This document shows positions 24,964 through 33,605 of a stretch of 45,175 bases of DNA, piece by piece. The DNA comes from UBA9076 sp964418835. GTDB taxonomy: Bacteria; Bacillota_I; Bacilli_A; Erysipelotrichales; Erysipelotrichaceae. The notes under the pieces were generated by a model. That model worked only from the letters and a program-made list of their open reading frames with translations. It was not told the DNA's origin and did not search any database. The DNA lies in the NCBI GenBank assembly GCA_964418835.1, contig CAYQNJ010000012.1, positions 1 to 45,175 of the forward strand, given 5' to 3'. Numbering within the stretch: the stretch's first letter is position 1; each line of letters begins with the position of its first letter. The position numbers and the translations under genes were made by a program.

Positions 24964-25878
24964 CTACCAGATTAATTGTGCAAGGATAATCATTAAGGGC
25001 ATTGTAATTAAACAAAATATAGTCGATAAGCTTACAATTCTTGCTCCTTGTTCATAATCACCATCATATTGTTGTGCAAGCATAGCGACCATAACTGCAG
25101 TTGGTGCACTAGCTGCAATAATAACAACTTTTTTAATATCTATATAAGTATTAGGAATTAATTTGAATATTAATATAGTTACTATAGGTACTACAATTAG
25201 TCTTAATAAACTAACCTTATACGCCTCTTTATTTTGAAATACTTTTACAATATTACTCTTTGCAATATAAGTACCTAGTACAATCATTGCTAAAGGTGTA
25301 TTCATACTTCCAGCCATTGCTAAGGGTTCTTGTATAATAAAGGGAATCTTTACTGGAGAAATAAACACTATTAAACCAATTATTAACCCAATTACTGCTG
25401 GAGAAAATAATATTAGTTTTGGTGTTATTAAGTCTTTTCTACCACTAACTAAATACACACCTACAGTCCATGCAAATAGATTAAATACTACTAAGAATGT
25501 ACTAATATACATTATATATTCCATTCCTAGTAAACCTTGTACCAATGGTATTCCCATAAATCCAGCATTAGAAAATCCTATTGAAAACTGTTCAATTCTT
25601 TTTGTATCTCTATACACTAACTTTGCTACTATTAAACCAATAATAATAGATAAAGAAGATAGTACAAAAGCAATAATAATTCCATATAGTTTTTCTTTAC
25701 TAAACTCAATATTAAAAGACACAATGGTAATTGCAGGGGCGCATATCTTTAGTAATATATTAGACATTTGTTGAGACCCTGTTTCATTAACCCATTTTTT
25801 ATAATACACAAAATAACCTATACCCATAAGTATAAACATTTTGATAATTTGATTTATTATTGTTATTCCAGCTTCCAT
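24964..25878 (-). CDS. AEC-family transporter
   Basis: This 304-residue membrane protein has about ten hydrophobic helices and the auxin-efflux-carrier-like pattern: an N-terminal five-helix half with GYFVYYKKW and FSNAGFMGIPLVQGLLG, and a second half with NTPLAMIVLGTYIA. Bacterial AEC proteins move organic acids such as malate or lactate, among others. The start has AAAGGG before ATG. It lies after the PTS IIA gene, with a hairpin terminator between, and before the isolated IIB gene. A role in exporting a fermentation acid is a guess. Confidence 0.88.
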   Translation of the reverse strand: MEAGITIINQIIKMFILMGIGYFVYYKKWVNETGSQQMSNILLKICAPAITIVSFNIEFSKEKLYGIIIAFVLSSLSIIIGLIVAKLVYRDTKRIEQFSIGFSNAGFMGIPLVQGLLGMEYIMYISTFLVVFNLFAWTVGVYLVSGRKDLITPKLILFSPAVIGLIIGLIVFISPVKIPFIIQEPLAMAGSMNTPLAMIVLGTYIAKSNIVKVFQNKEAYKVSLLRLIVVPIVTILIFKLIPNTYIDIKKVVIIAASAPTAVMVAMLAQQYDGDYEQGARIVSLSTIFCLITMPLMIILAQLIW

Positions 25879-25889
25879 ATTTTCCCTTT

Positions 25890-25915
25890 TAAAAGAAAGG
25901 TTTTACACCTTTCTT
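25890..25915 (-). terminator. Terminator after the PTS IIA gene
   Basis: AAGAAAGGT-GTAAA-ACCTTTCTT followed by TTTT on the minus strand lies one base beyond the IIA stop. It overlaps the region just before the AEC start, so AEC may depend on read-through. Confidence 0.75.
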
Positions 25916-25916
25916 G

Positions 25917-26228
25917 TTATTTTGCCATTCTTTCGTAAACATCAATGAATTCAGTAGCAATAATTTTAAATCCTTCAGCACTCATCAGTTGATCTTCAGC
26001 ATGCATTAATAACAATTGAAATTCAACTTTATCTCCATTAGCTTCTTGTTGTATAAGTTGAGCATGAGCATGATGTCCTTCTGTGAAGACTTTCTCTCCT
26101 TCAACGATTTGTTCTCTTGCTTCTGCGATCTTGCCTTCTTTAGCTAATTGAATTGCTTCAATATACATACTTCTTGCTGTACCTACTGCTGATATTATTT
26201 GAAAACTAATTAATTCTAAACCATCCAT
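25917..26228 (-). CDS. PTS lactose/cellobiose-family IIA component
   Basis: The 103-residue protein has the three-helix IIA fold. The phosphorylated histidine lies in LLLMHAEDQLMSAEGF, and the N-terminal half reads LELISFQIISAVGTARSMYIEAI, as in LacF/CelA. It carries phosphate from HPr to IIB. ATG at 26228 with GGGAGAAG upstream lies two bases after the IIB stop and is preferred to an in-frame start ten codons earlier. It forms the end of the GH1-HAD-IIB-IIA operon. Confidence 0.93.
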   Translation of the reverse strand: MDGLELISFQIISAVGTARSMYIEAIQLAKEGKIAEAREQIVEGEKVFTEGHHAHAQLIQQEANGDKVEFQLLLMHAEDQLMSAEGFKIIATEFIDVYERMAK

Positions 26229-26229
26229 A

Positions 26230-26538
26230 TTATTCTTCTCCCATCTCTTTACGAGCAAACTTTACTACAGCTTCTCCATTCATTGTACCATATTCTCTCA
26301 TATCAATACATCTGATAATCTTATCTGGATACTTCTCATTTAACTTCTTTTCATTGAATCTAATTTGAGGTCCTAACAAAATTATATCCGCATCAGGTAC
26401 AACTCTTGGTTCATCTGCTAAACCATAAGCTTCAATTTCATAATCCCATCCATTTTTTTCTGCAGCTTGTTTCATTTTATTTACTAATAAACTAGTAGAC
26501 ATCCCTGCAGCACATAGCAGTGTTATTTTTTTAGTCAT
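26230..26538 (-). CDS. PTS lactose/cellobiose-family IIB component (copy 1)
   Basis: The 102-residue IIB has the P-loop TLLCAAGMSTSLLVNKM with Cys9 as phospho-acceptor. ATG at 26538 with AAAGGAG upstream is chosen; it overlaps the end of the HAD gene by eight bases. It is directly followed by IIA. The missing IIC is probably the one at 20055-21389. The copy at 24562-24870 is its close paralogue. Confidence 0.94.
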   Translation of the reverse strand: MTKKITLLCAAGMSTSLLVNKMKQAAEKNGWDYEIEAYGLADEPRVVPDADIILLGPQIRFNEKKLNEKYPDKIIRCIDMREYGTMNGEAVVKFARKEMGEE

Positions 26539-27358
26539 GACTATTCTCCTTTGCATTAAAATCAATAATTGCTTTTCCTACAGATTCTATAGTTTGTTTC
26601 GCTTTGGATTTAGTAATAGGAATTGCATTATCCATTGCATATGAATATTTAACTTCATCAAACATAGAAATATCATTTTCTGAGTCACCAATTGCACCAC
26701 TGTTATTAAATGAAATACCGTAGTACTCTTGTAATATTCTTATTCCATTCCCCTTACTACAACCTTTTCTTACAATATCTATATTATCTATATCAGAACT
26801 TACAATTTCATAATCTTCTTTGAATAAATCTCGAATATCTTCTTTAACCTTTTCCATATTTTCTGGATGAATTAATACTAATAATCTAGAACATACTTTA
26901 TCTAGTTCATAATTAGTTTCTTGTAAATTAATAGATTTAGATAAAAAACCTTCTCTACCTCTAAATCCAATATCATTTCTTTTAAAAGGATAATTATCTT
27001 GATTAGATGTGTAATATCTTTTATTTAAGTATGTTCCTACAAAACCATTGATATTATTATTAACTAAATAATCATCAATTCTTTTAAAATCATGAAATGT
27101 TAGATTAGTTTCTTTAACCTTATAATCATGAGTTATAACTGTAGCTCCATTATCACAAATAAATGGAGGTACAAAACCTAACATTTCTATTAAATCCTTA
27201 TGAAATTCTCTAGATCTTGCAGTTGCTATCGCAAATATATTACCATCACTTACAAAATCATTTATTGCAAATAGATTTTCATCACTTATTGAAAAATTAT
27301 TTTCATCATTATGATAAAACAAAGTCCCATCTAAGTCAGAAACAAAAAGTTTTCTCAC
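26531..27358 (-). CDS. Cof-type HAD-family phosphatase
   Basis: The 275-residue protein has the HAD motifs of the Cof subgroup: SDLDGTLFY near the start (nucleophile Asp), ATARSRE, the lysine region KGNGIRILQEYYG and the metal-binding GDSENDISMF. It should dephosphorylate sugar phosphates or similar. It overlaps both neighbours, sharing four bases with the GH1 gene's end and eight with the IIB start. This tight coupling inside a beta-glucoside PTS operon suggests it relieves sugar-phosphate stress or trims a phosphorylated product. Confidence 0.9.
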   Translation of the reverse strand: MRKLFVSDLDGTLFYHNDENNFSISDENLFAINDFVSDGNIFAIATARSREFHKDLIEMLGFVPPFICDNGATVITHDYKVKETNLTFHDFKRIDDYLVNNNINGFVGTYLNKRYYTSNQDNYPFKRNDIGFRGREGFLSKSINLQETNYELDKVCSRLLVLIHPENMEKVKEDIRDLFKEDYEIVSSDIDNIDIVRKGCSKGNGIRILQEYYGISFNNSGAIGDSENDISMFDEVKYSYAMDNAIPITKSKAKQTIESVGKAIIDFNAKENSHD

Positions 27359-28776
27359 CCTAGATTTTCACCATTACTTGCGATAACTTGTTTATACCAA
27401 TAGAATGATTTTTTCCTACTTCTATTTAAAGTTCCATTACCATAGTTATCTCTATCCACATAAATAAAGCCATAACGCTTCTTCATTTCACCTGTACCAG
27501 CGCTTACTAAGTCAATTGGACCCCACATAGTATAACCTAATAAATCAACACCATCTAAATCTACAGCATCAATCATTTCTTTAATATGATCTCTCATATA
27601 TTCAATTCTATAATCATCATTAATGCTTCCATCAGGTTCTACAGTATCTACTGCACCTAATCCATTTTCAACTATAAACAATGGTTTTTGATATCTTTCA
27701 TACAATGTGTTTAATGTGGTTCTTAAACCTAGTGGATCAATTTGCCATCCCCATTCACTAGCTTTTAAATATGGATTTTCAACACTTGGAATTAAGTTTC
27801 CTTCTGTTAATTCCATTTCTTGAGATGTAGTAGTTCTAGTTTGATAATAAGAGAATGATATAAAGTCAACAGTATGATTTCTAAGTAATTCTTCATCACC
27901 TGGTTCCATCTTTATATTAATTCCTTCTCTTTCAAATTGCTTTATAGCATATGAAGGATAATATCCTCTAGATTGTACATCCACAAAGAAATAGTTATCT
28001 CTATTAGCTTCATGTGCTGCCCAAACATCCTCAGGTTTACATGTTAGTGGATAACAAGTACCTGCAGCTAACATACAACCTACCATGTTGTTTGGATCAA
28101 TTTCATGAGCTATTTTAGTAGCCAAAGCACTTGCTACTAATTCATGATGTATTGCTTGATAAATAACTTCTTTTTCATTTTCACCTTCTTCTAGATAGAT
28201 TCCTCCACCCATAAATGGTGCATGTAATATAACATTTATTTCATTAAATGTTAGCCAGTATTTAACTAAGCCTTTATATCTTGTAAATAAAACTGTAACT
28301 AATCTTTCATAGAAAGTAATCAGTTTTCTAGAACGCCATGAACCATACTTTTCAACTAATCCCATTGGGCAATCAAAGTGAGTGATTGTTACTAATGGTT
28401 CAATATTATATTTATGACATTCTTTGAATAAATCTTCGTAGAATTTTAATCCTTCTTCATTTGGTTCTTCTTCATCACCTATTGGGAAAATTCTACTCCA
28501 ACCAATACTTAGACGATATGTAGTAAATCCCATTTCTGCAAACAAAGCAATATCTTCTTTGTATCTATGATACATATCAATAGCACCTTTTGCAGGATAG
28601 AAATGCTCATCATCAAATTCAAACATCTTCATCTTTCCAATTACTACATCTTTACGATCTTCACCTACTGGAATAAGGTCAACGTTTGCTAAACCTCTTC
28701 CACCTTCGTTATATGCACCTTCACATTGGTTTGCGGCTGTAGCTCCACCCCATAAAAAATCTTTACGTAATCCCAT
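27355..28776 (-). CDS. 6-phospho-beta-glucosidase, GH1 (copy 2)
   Basis: A second GH1 enzyme of 473 residues starts MGLRKDFLWGGATAANQCEG. The acid/base glutamate is in LTFNEINV and the nucleophile in FIVENGLGA. It ends with RSRKKSFYWYKQVIASNGENL. ATG at 28776 with GAAAGGAAGG upstream is preferred to a GTG two codons before. It leads the operon GH1-HAD-IIB-IIA. Its sequence is clearly paralogous to the copy at 18219-19688, including the shared segment WGWQIDP. Different substrate specificities are likely because both are kept. Confidence 0.93.
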   Translation of the reverse strand: MGLRKDFLWGGATAANQCEGAYNEGGRGLANVDLIPVGEDRKDVVIGKMKMFEFDDEHFYPAKGAIDMYHRYKEDIALFAEMGFTTYRLSIGWSRIFPIGDEEEPNEEGLKFYEDLFKECHKYNIEPLVTITHFDCPMGLVEKYGSWRSRKLITFYERLVTVLFTRYKGLVKYWLTFNEINVILHAPFMGGGIYLEEGENEKEVIYQAIHHELVASALATKIAHEIDPNNMVGCMLAAGTCYPLTCKPEDVWAAHEANRDNYFFVDVQSRGYYPSYAIKQFEREGINIKMEPGDEELLRNHTVDFISFSYYQTRTTTSQEMELTEGNLIPSVENPYLKASEWGWQIDPLGLRTTLNTLYERYQKPLFIVENGLGAVDTVEPDGSINDDYRIEYMRDHIKEMIDAVDLDGVDLLGYTMWGPIDLVSAGTGEMKKRYGFIYVDRDNYGNGTLNRSRKKSFYWYKQVIASNGENLG

Positions 28777-28858
28777 AAACACCTTCCTTTCAACTTAATT
28801 ATAAATATTATTCGTTTATAAATAAGGTTTTTAAAAATTCTGGTAATTTATTTCGTAA

Positions 28859-29338
28859 TTATTTAACCAAACTTTTAGATTTTTTACCTGTCATCAAATC
28901 TATTTCAATCTCTATTAGATTTAAATGATTTATAGAATCACTTATTTCTTTATCATCTCTTTCATTTCTACTATTAAATAAATGAAAATTTAATTCTTGC
29001 ATAATTTTAAATATTTCATCCTTATCAGTTAACTCTTTTGCCTTACCAAAAACATTAACACTCTTATAAGTGGTAGAGTAATCTTCATGTACTAACTTAG
29101 CCAAGTCAATAACACAAAAAGCGACTTTATTATTATTTCTTATACAATCAATCTTTAAACCTTTTCTTCCACAATGAAAATATATTTTATTATTATAGTA
29201 AACATAGTTTAAAGGTACAGTATATGGATATCCTTCATTAGAATTAACTGACAAAACTCCATGTGTTTGATTATTTAGAATGTCAATACATTCCTTTTCA
29301 CTTAACTCTTGTTTTACCCTTTTCATCCTATCAAACAT
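28859..29338 (-). CDS. Pyridoxamine 5'-phosphate oxidase-like flavoprotein (NimA-like)
   Basis: The 159-residue protein has the split-barrel flavin-binding fold of the PPOX superfamily: HGVLSVNSNEGYPYTVPLNYVYYNNKIYFHC near residues 26-56 and the KSVNVFGKAKEL strand. Members of this group include nitroimidazole-resistance proteins (NimA) and heme or F420/FMN-binding reductases. The start has AGGAGG upstream. It diverges from the HMA/P-type ATPase genes across an FNR-like palindrome, suggesting a redox-linked function. The exact substrate is unknown. Confidence 0.85.
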   Translation of the reverse strand: MFDRMKRVKQELSEKECIDILNNQTHGVLSVNSNEGYPYTVPLNYVYYNNKIYFHCGRKGLKIDCIRNNNKVAFCVIDLAKLVHEDYSTTYKSVNVFGKAKELTDKDEIFKIMQELNFHLFNSRNERDDKEISDSINHLNLIEIEIDLMTGKKSKSLVK

Positions 29339-29356
29339 ATAAATCCTCCTAATAAA

Positions 29357-29362
29357 ATTATA
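29357..29362 (-). promoter_or_regulatory. -10 element of the PPOX flavoprotein gene
   Basis: TATAAT on the minus strand, with the FNR-like palindrome beginning ten bases upstream where the -35 would be. A regulator bound there would probably repress this promoter. Confidence 0.5.
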
Positions 29363-29372
29363 ATTTAATATT

Positions 29373-29386
29373 TTGATTTAAATCAA
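29373..29386. promoter_or_regulatory. Perfect FNR/CRP-type palindrome between divergent genes
   Basis: TTGATTTAAATCAA is a perfect 14-bp palindrome and matches the FNR consensus TTGATNNNNATCAA at every defined base. Toward the plus-strand ATPase pair there is a TATAAT at 29409-29414; the predicted start near 29421 puts the palindrome centre near -41.5, the class II activator position. No Crp/Fnr-family gene is in the window. Confidence 0.6.
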
Positions 29387-29441
29387 TGTTTTACTTTAAA
29401 TTAAAACATATAATGAAATCATAAAAGAAAGAGGTACATAT

Positions 29442-29645
29442 ATGAAGAAGAAAATTAGATTAGAACAACTTACATGTCCAACATGTGTGACTAAAATAGA
29501 GAAAGCAGTAAAAAGCTTAGATGGTGTAAATGAGGTAAGTGTTGGTTTTAATACATCTACAGCCATTGTAGATTTTAATGAAGAAAAAATAACTCAAGAC
29601 AAAATCATTAGAGTTATTAAGGATTTGGGTTATGATCTTAAATAA
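29442..29645 (+). CDS. Heavy-metal-associated (HMA) domain protein, separate metal chaperone
   Basis: The 67-residue protein is a single ferredoxin-like HMA domain, with the metal-binding Cys pair in LTCPTCVTKIEKAVKSL and the typical ending VIKDLGYDLK. The start has AGAGGT upstream. It overlaps the P-type ATPase gene by 14 bases. In most metal ATPases this domain is fused to the N-terminus, so here the domain is encoded as a free chaperone. It probably delivers a soft metal ion to the pump. Confidence 0.92.
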   Translation: MKKKIRLEQLTCPTCVTKIEKAVKSLDGVNEVSVGFNTSTAIVDFNEEKITQDKIIRVIKDLGYDLK

Positions 29646-31362
29646 GAAATGGATTCCTTTTTGGATATCCTTACTCTTAAGAATATTTTTTCCAGGTCAA
29701 TTAATCACAAACATCATTCAAGGAGCTACAGGTATATATTATGCTTCTTCATTTTCCCTACAAAGTATAAAAAACCTTAAATATAAAATTATTGGAATAG
29801 ATTTATTAATTACTATTGCAGTAGTTGGAGCATTCTTAATAGGAGAATACTGGGAAGCAGCATCAGTGACCTTTTTATATGTGTTTGGTAATGAATTAGA
29901 AAGACAGGCTTTATATAAAACAAATCAACATCTTAGAGATATGATAGAACTTATTCCGACTACATTAAGATTGGAAAACAATGAGACAATATCTATTGAT
30001 GATGTTGAAGTTGGTACAAAAATAAAAGTATTACAAGGTGAAGTAATACCAGTAGATGGGAAAATAATTTCAGGAAGTGCAGCTATTGATGAAGCAAGTA
30101 TCACTGGTGAATCGGTTCCAGTAACTAAAACCAATGATGATAATGTATTCATGGGAACTATCATTAAAGAAGGATTCATCATAGTAGAAACAAGTGCAAT
30201 TGAAGAAGAAACTATATATGGTCAAATACTAGATTTGATTGAAACTGCACAAAATAGAAAAAGTAATTTTCAAAGATCTATTGATAAATTTGCACAATAC
30301 TATACACCATTAGTAATAGTTGGTTCATTTATTGCATATCTTGTATTAAAAGATGTAAAAGTAGCTTTATCATTACTAGTAGTAGCTTGCCCAGGTGCTC
30401 TTGTAATTGCAATACCAATTGCCTCATCAATCGCACTTGGAAGTGCAGCAAGATCAAATATCCTTATTAAAGGCGTAGACATATTAGAAACAATGAACAC
30501 AATTAAAACTATCGCATTTGATAAGACAGGAACTCTAACAAAAAACGAGTTAAAAGTAGATCAAGTAATTGAAGGAAGTAAAACAAAAGATGAAATATTA
30601 AATATTGCGGCTATGGTAGAATCTCACTCTGAACACCCTATCGCAAAAGCTATTGTAAAAGAGTATCCAAACTTCACTAACTACATTGAAGATGTGGAAT
30701 TTGTGACTGGTAAAGGAATAATCGCAAATATTGATGGTATTAATGTGAAAGTTGGTCAAGAAGCTTTATTTGATTTTAAACTAGATCATCATGATAGAAC
30801 CACAGTATATGTAGGAAGTGATACTGAATTATATGGAACAATTTTATTAAGTGATACTATAAGAGATGAAGCAAAGTCAGTTATTAGTAAACTAAAACCA
30901 TTAAAAACTATTATGCTTACTGGTGATAATCAAAATAGTGCAAATCAAGTTGGTAAATCAATCGGAATTGATGAAATAAAAGCAAGATTATTACCTCAAG
31001 AAAAATTAGATGTAATAAGAAGCTATGACAATATTGTAATGGTTGGAGATGGTATGAACGATTCTCCATCATTAATGGAAGCTGATATAGGTATATCAAT
31101 GGGTGGTTCTGATAATAGAGTAGCAATGGAAACATCTGATGTAATCCTTATGGATAAAAACCTAGAATCAATTCCTAAACTATTTAAACTTGCAAGAAAA
31201 ACAAAAAACGTAATGATGCAAAACATGGTTTTAGCAATCGCTACTGCAGTCATATTATTTGCGGGTGTATTAGATTCAAGAATTAATCTATCTATAGGTA
31301 TGTTAGTACATGAATTATCAATACTTGTGGTTATATTAAATTCTAATAGATTAAGATGGTAA
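29632..31362 (+). CDS. P1B-type metal-transporting ATPase
   Basis: The 576-residue pump has the actuator motif SITGESVPV, a membrane metal-binding motif VVACPGALVIAIP, the phosphorylation loop AFDKTGTLTKN, the nucleotide-binding SEHPIAKAI and the hinge GDGMNDSPS. The membrane motif is CPG in place of the usual CPC, a variant I know in some Firmicutes ATPases; it makes Cu+ or Zn2+ assignment unsafe. There is no N-terminal metal domain, which matches the separate HMA gene that overlaps its start. A bidirectional terminator follows. Metal efflux is likely, the ion unknown. Confidence 0.92.
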   Translation: MILNKKWIPFWISLLLRIFFPGQLITNIIQGATGIYYASSFSLQSIKNLKYKIIGIDLLITIAVVGAFLIGEYWEAASVTFLYVFGNELERQALYKTNQHLRDMIELIPTTLRLENNETISIDDVEVGTKIKVLQGEVIPVDGKIISGSAAIDEASITGESVPVTKTNDDNVFMGTIIKEGFIIVETSAIEEETIYGQILDLIETAQNRKSNFQRSIDKFAQYYTPLVIVGSFIAYLVLKDVKVALSLLVVACPGALVIAIPIASSIALGSAARSNILIKGVDILETMNTIKTIAFDKTGTLTKNELKVDQVIEGSKTKDEILNIAAMVESHSEHPIAKAIVKEYPNFTNYIEDVEFVTGKGIIANIDGINVKVGQEALFDFKLDHHDRTTVYVGSDTELYGTILLSDTIRDEAKSVISKLKPLKTIMLTGDNQNSANQVGKSIGIDEIKARLLPQEKLDVIRSYDNIVMVGDGMNDSPSLMEADIGISMGGSDNRVAMETSDVILMDKNLESIPKLFKLARKTKNVMMQNMVLAIATAVILFAGVLDSRINLSIGMLVHELSILVVILNSNRLRW

Positions 31363-31392
31363 AAAAAGTTCAATCAAATGATTGAACTTTTT
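31363..31392. terminator. Bidirectional terminator between the ATPase and pta
   Basis: A perfect 14-bp stem (AAAAAGTTCAATCA / TGATTGAACTTTTT) with a two-base spacer lies between the convergent genes and has T-runs on both strands. Confidence 0.85.
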
Positions 31393-31398
31393 ATTTCA

Positions 31399-32358
31399 TT
31401 ATTTTAATGCTGCAGTAATCAATGCCATTTTGAATACTTCTTCTGCAGTACATCCACGAGATAAATCGTTGATTGGTGCTGCTAATCCTTGAAGAATTGG
31501 TCCCATAGCTTCATATCCACCAAGTCTTTGTCCTAGTTTATATCCTATATTTCCAGCATTAATATCTGGGAATATAAATGTATTACAATAACCTGCGACT
31601 TCGTTACCTTTAGCTTTAACTTTTGCTACAGTAGGAGATACTGCTGCGTCAAATTGAATTTCTCCAACAATTTGAAAATCAGGATTTCCATCTAAAACTT
31701 TTTGAGTTGCGTTTCTCATCTTATCAACATCTTCACCTTTACCAGAGCCTAATGTTGAATAACTTAACATTGCTACCTTTGGTTCAATACCAAACACTCT
31801 AGCTGTCTTTACTGTTTGATAAGTAATGTCTACTAGTTCATCTTCAGTAGGTTTAATATTAATTGCACAATCCGCAACTGCATATCTAATATCATCTTTA
31901 ACCATAATAAAACTTGATGAAACAATCTTGTTTCCTGGAGCTGTTTTTACAATTTGTAATGCAGGTCTAACAGTATCTGCTGTAGAGTAAGTTGCTCCAC
32001 CTAACAATCCATCTGCATAGCCCATCTTTACAAGCATTGTTCCAAAATAATTACCCTTCTTACAAGCTTCAATACATTGTTCTTTATCCATTTTACCTTT
32101 TCTAAGTTCAAATAGTTTTTCTACCATTTCATCAAACTTATCATATGTAAGTGGATCAATTATAGATATTCCTTCAATATCGAAATTAATCTCTTTTGCT
32201 GCTGCTTTTACTTCATCAACATTACCAATTAAGATTGGTGTCATAAGTTTTTCTTTTTCTAATCTTGATGCTGCTTCAATGATTCTTGGATCAAACCCTT
32301 CAGTAAATACTAATGTAAATGGATTTTCCTTAACATTTGCTGCTAATGTGTCAAACAT
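31399..32358 (-). CDS. pta: Phosphate acetyltransferase
   Basis: The enzyme interconverts acetyl-CoA and acetyl phosphate in mixed-acid fermentation. The 319 residues match the short Pta form and include GFDPRIIEAASRL, the segment MLVKMGYADGLLGGATYSTADTVRPALQIV and the end PINDLSRGCTAEEVFK. The start has GGGAGG upstream. The partner acetate kinase is not in the window. It follows mntP in the same direction with a 59-base gap that contains a TATAAT, so it may be transcribed alone. Confidence 0.95.
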   Translation of the reverse strand: MFDTLAANVKENPFTLVFTEGFDPRIIEAASRLEKEKLMTPILIGNVDEVKAAAKEINFDIEGISIIDPLTYDKFDEMVEKLFELRKGKMDKEQCIEACKKGNYFGTMLVKMGYADGLLGGATYSTADTVRPALQIVKTAPGNKIVSSSFIMVKDDIRYAVADCAINIKPTEDELVDITYQTVKTARVFGIEPKVAMLSYSTLGSGKGEDVDKMRNATQKVLDGNPDFQIVGEIQFDAAVSPTVAKVKAKGNEVAGYCNTFIFPDINAGNIGYKLGQRLGGYEAMGPILQGLAAPINDLSRGCTAEEVFKMALITAALK

Positions 32359-32417
32359 TGATTATCCTCCCTATTATTCAACTTAATTATACACTTATTC
32401 AAAGTGTTTTGTAGATT

Positions 32418-32990
32418 TTAAAAAAACATATGTTCAATAAATATCTTTAAACCTATAAATATTAATATAGTTCCACCCAATAGTTCAGCTTTGTTTTTTA
32501 AAAACTCCCCTGCACTTTTACCTATTAATGCTCCTATCAAACACATTAACAGTGTAACAACTGTAATGATTAATGAACTATTAATTATATTTACATTTAG
32601 TGCTGATAAACTTAATCCCACAGCTAAAGCATCAATACTAGTTGCTATAGCTTGAACTAATAATAAATTCATTGTTAATGGTTTGATAGGACAAGTAATA
32701 CCATCTTCACTATTCATATCATCTATTGCTTCTTTAACCATTTTAAAACCAATAAATGATAATAATATTAATGCTATCCAATGATCTAGTGCTGAAATTT
32801 GTGTTAAAAATAAACTACCCGCAAAATATCCTATAACTGGCATTACTCCTTGAAATACTCCAAAAGTTAATGCCATTAAAAATATATATCTTTTCTTCAT
32901 ATCCCTATAACACAAAGTATTTGCTATAGTTACCGCAAAAGCATCCATCGATAACCCTAGCCCAATTAATAATATCGTATATATATCCAT
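32418..32990 (-). CDS. mntP: Manganese efflux pump MntP
   Basis: The 190-residue membrane protein has six helices and the two conserved acidic motifs of MntP: GLGLSMDAFAVTIAN near residue 13 and ATSIDALAVGLSLS near residue 116. It exports Mn2+ to relieve overload. It follows the VanZ-like gene by 27 bases, so no yybP-ykoY Mn riboswitch fits directly upstream. Its closeness to a P-type metal ATPase may be coincidence. Confidence 0.93.
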   Translation of the reverse strand: MDIYTILLIGLGLSMDAFAVTIANTLCYRDMKKRYIFLMALTFGVFQGVMPVIGYFAGSLFLTQISALDHWIALILLSFIGFKMVKEAIDDMNSEDGITCPIKPLTMNLLLVQAIATSIDALAVGLSLSALNVNIINSSLIITVVTLLMCLIGALIGKSAGEFLKNKAELLGGTILIFIGLKIFIEHMFF

Positions 32991-33017
32991 TAATTCACCG
33001 CCTCGAATTATTATACA

Positions 33018-33557
33018 CTACTTAATAATAAATCTATAAATCAAATACCCTATTAGAGTACCTAATGTGTTTAGCATAACATCATCCACATCTGTAGCTC
33101 TAAATAATAATAATTGTGATAATTCAATACACATAGAAAAAACAAATCCATAAACAACTACACTAAATATACGTTTTTTCTTATATATCATTGGTAATAA
33201 AACTCCCATTGGAATAAATGCTGCTATATTACCTAGTAAATTAATTAATATATATTGATAGTTACCACTCTTTAATGAATTTAATGCATGAGTAAATACA
33301 AGAAATGTTGTAGTATTTATTTTCCAATTAACATCTATTTGCAATATATTCTGTAAATTCTTTGGTAAGCTAATTAATATTGTTAAAGTTATCATTATAA
33401 AAATATATAAATAAAAAGAAAATTTAATTATTTCATCTTTTTTATTTAAATCCTTCTTATACAATTTTAAAAATGAATATCTAAAAATAATATAAACAGG
33501 AATATATATTCCTATATAGATTAATATTTTAGTAAAGTTATTAATAATAAATTGCAT
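33018..33557 (-). CDS. VanZ-family membrane protein
   Basis: The 179-residue protein has about five hydrophobic helices. It contains the VanZ pattern NLLGNIAAFIPMGVLLP and the C-terminal ATDVDDVMLNTLGTLIGYLIY. VanZ homologues affect teicoplanin resistance in some bacteria, but most are of unknown role. No other glycopeptide-resistance gene is present. It is divergent from the femX-like gene and upstream of mntP. Confidence 0.9.
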   Translation of the reverse strand: MQFIINNFTKILIYIGIYIPVYIIFRYSFLKLYKKDLNKKDEIIKFSFYLYIFIMITLTILISLPKNLQNILQIDVNWKINTTTFLVFTHALNSLKSGNYQYILINLLGNIAAFIPMGVLLPMIYKKKRIFSVVVYGFVFSMCIELSQLLLFRATDVDDVMLNTLGTLIGYLIYRFIIK

Positions 33558-33605
33558 AATTACCTCTAAAATACAATAACATAAATATGTGATAAAATAT
33601 TAGAT

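Noticed and set aside
32991..33017. yybP-ykoY manganese riboswitch in front of mntP
   Set aside because: Only 27 bases separate mntP from the VanZ-like gene, too few for this riboswitch.
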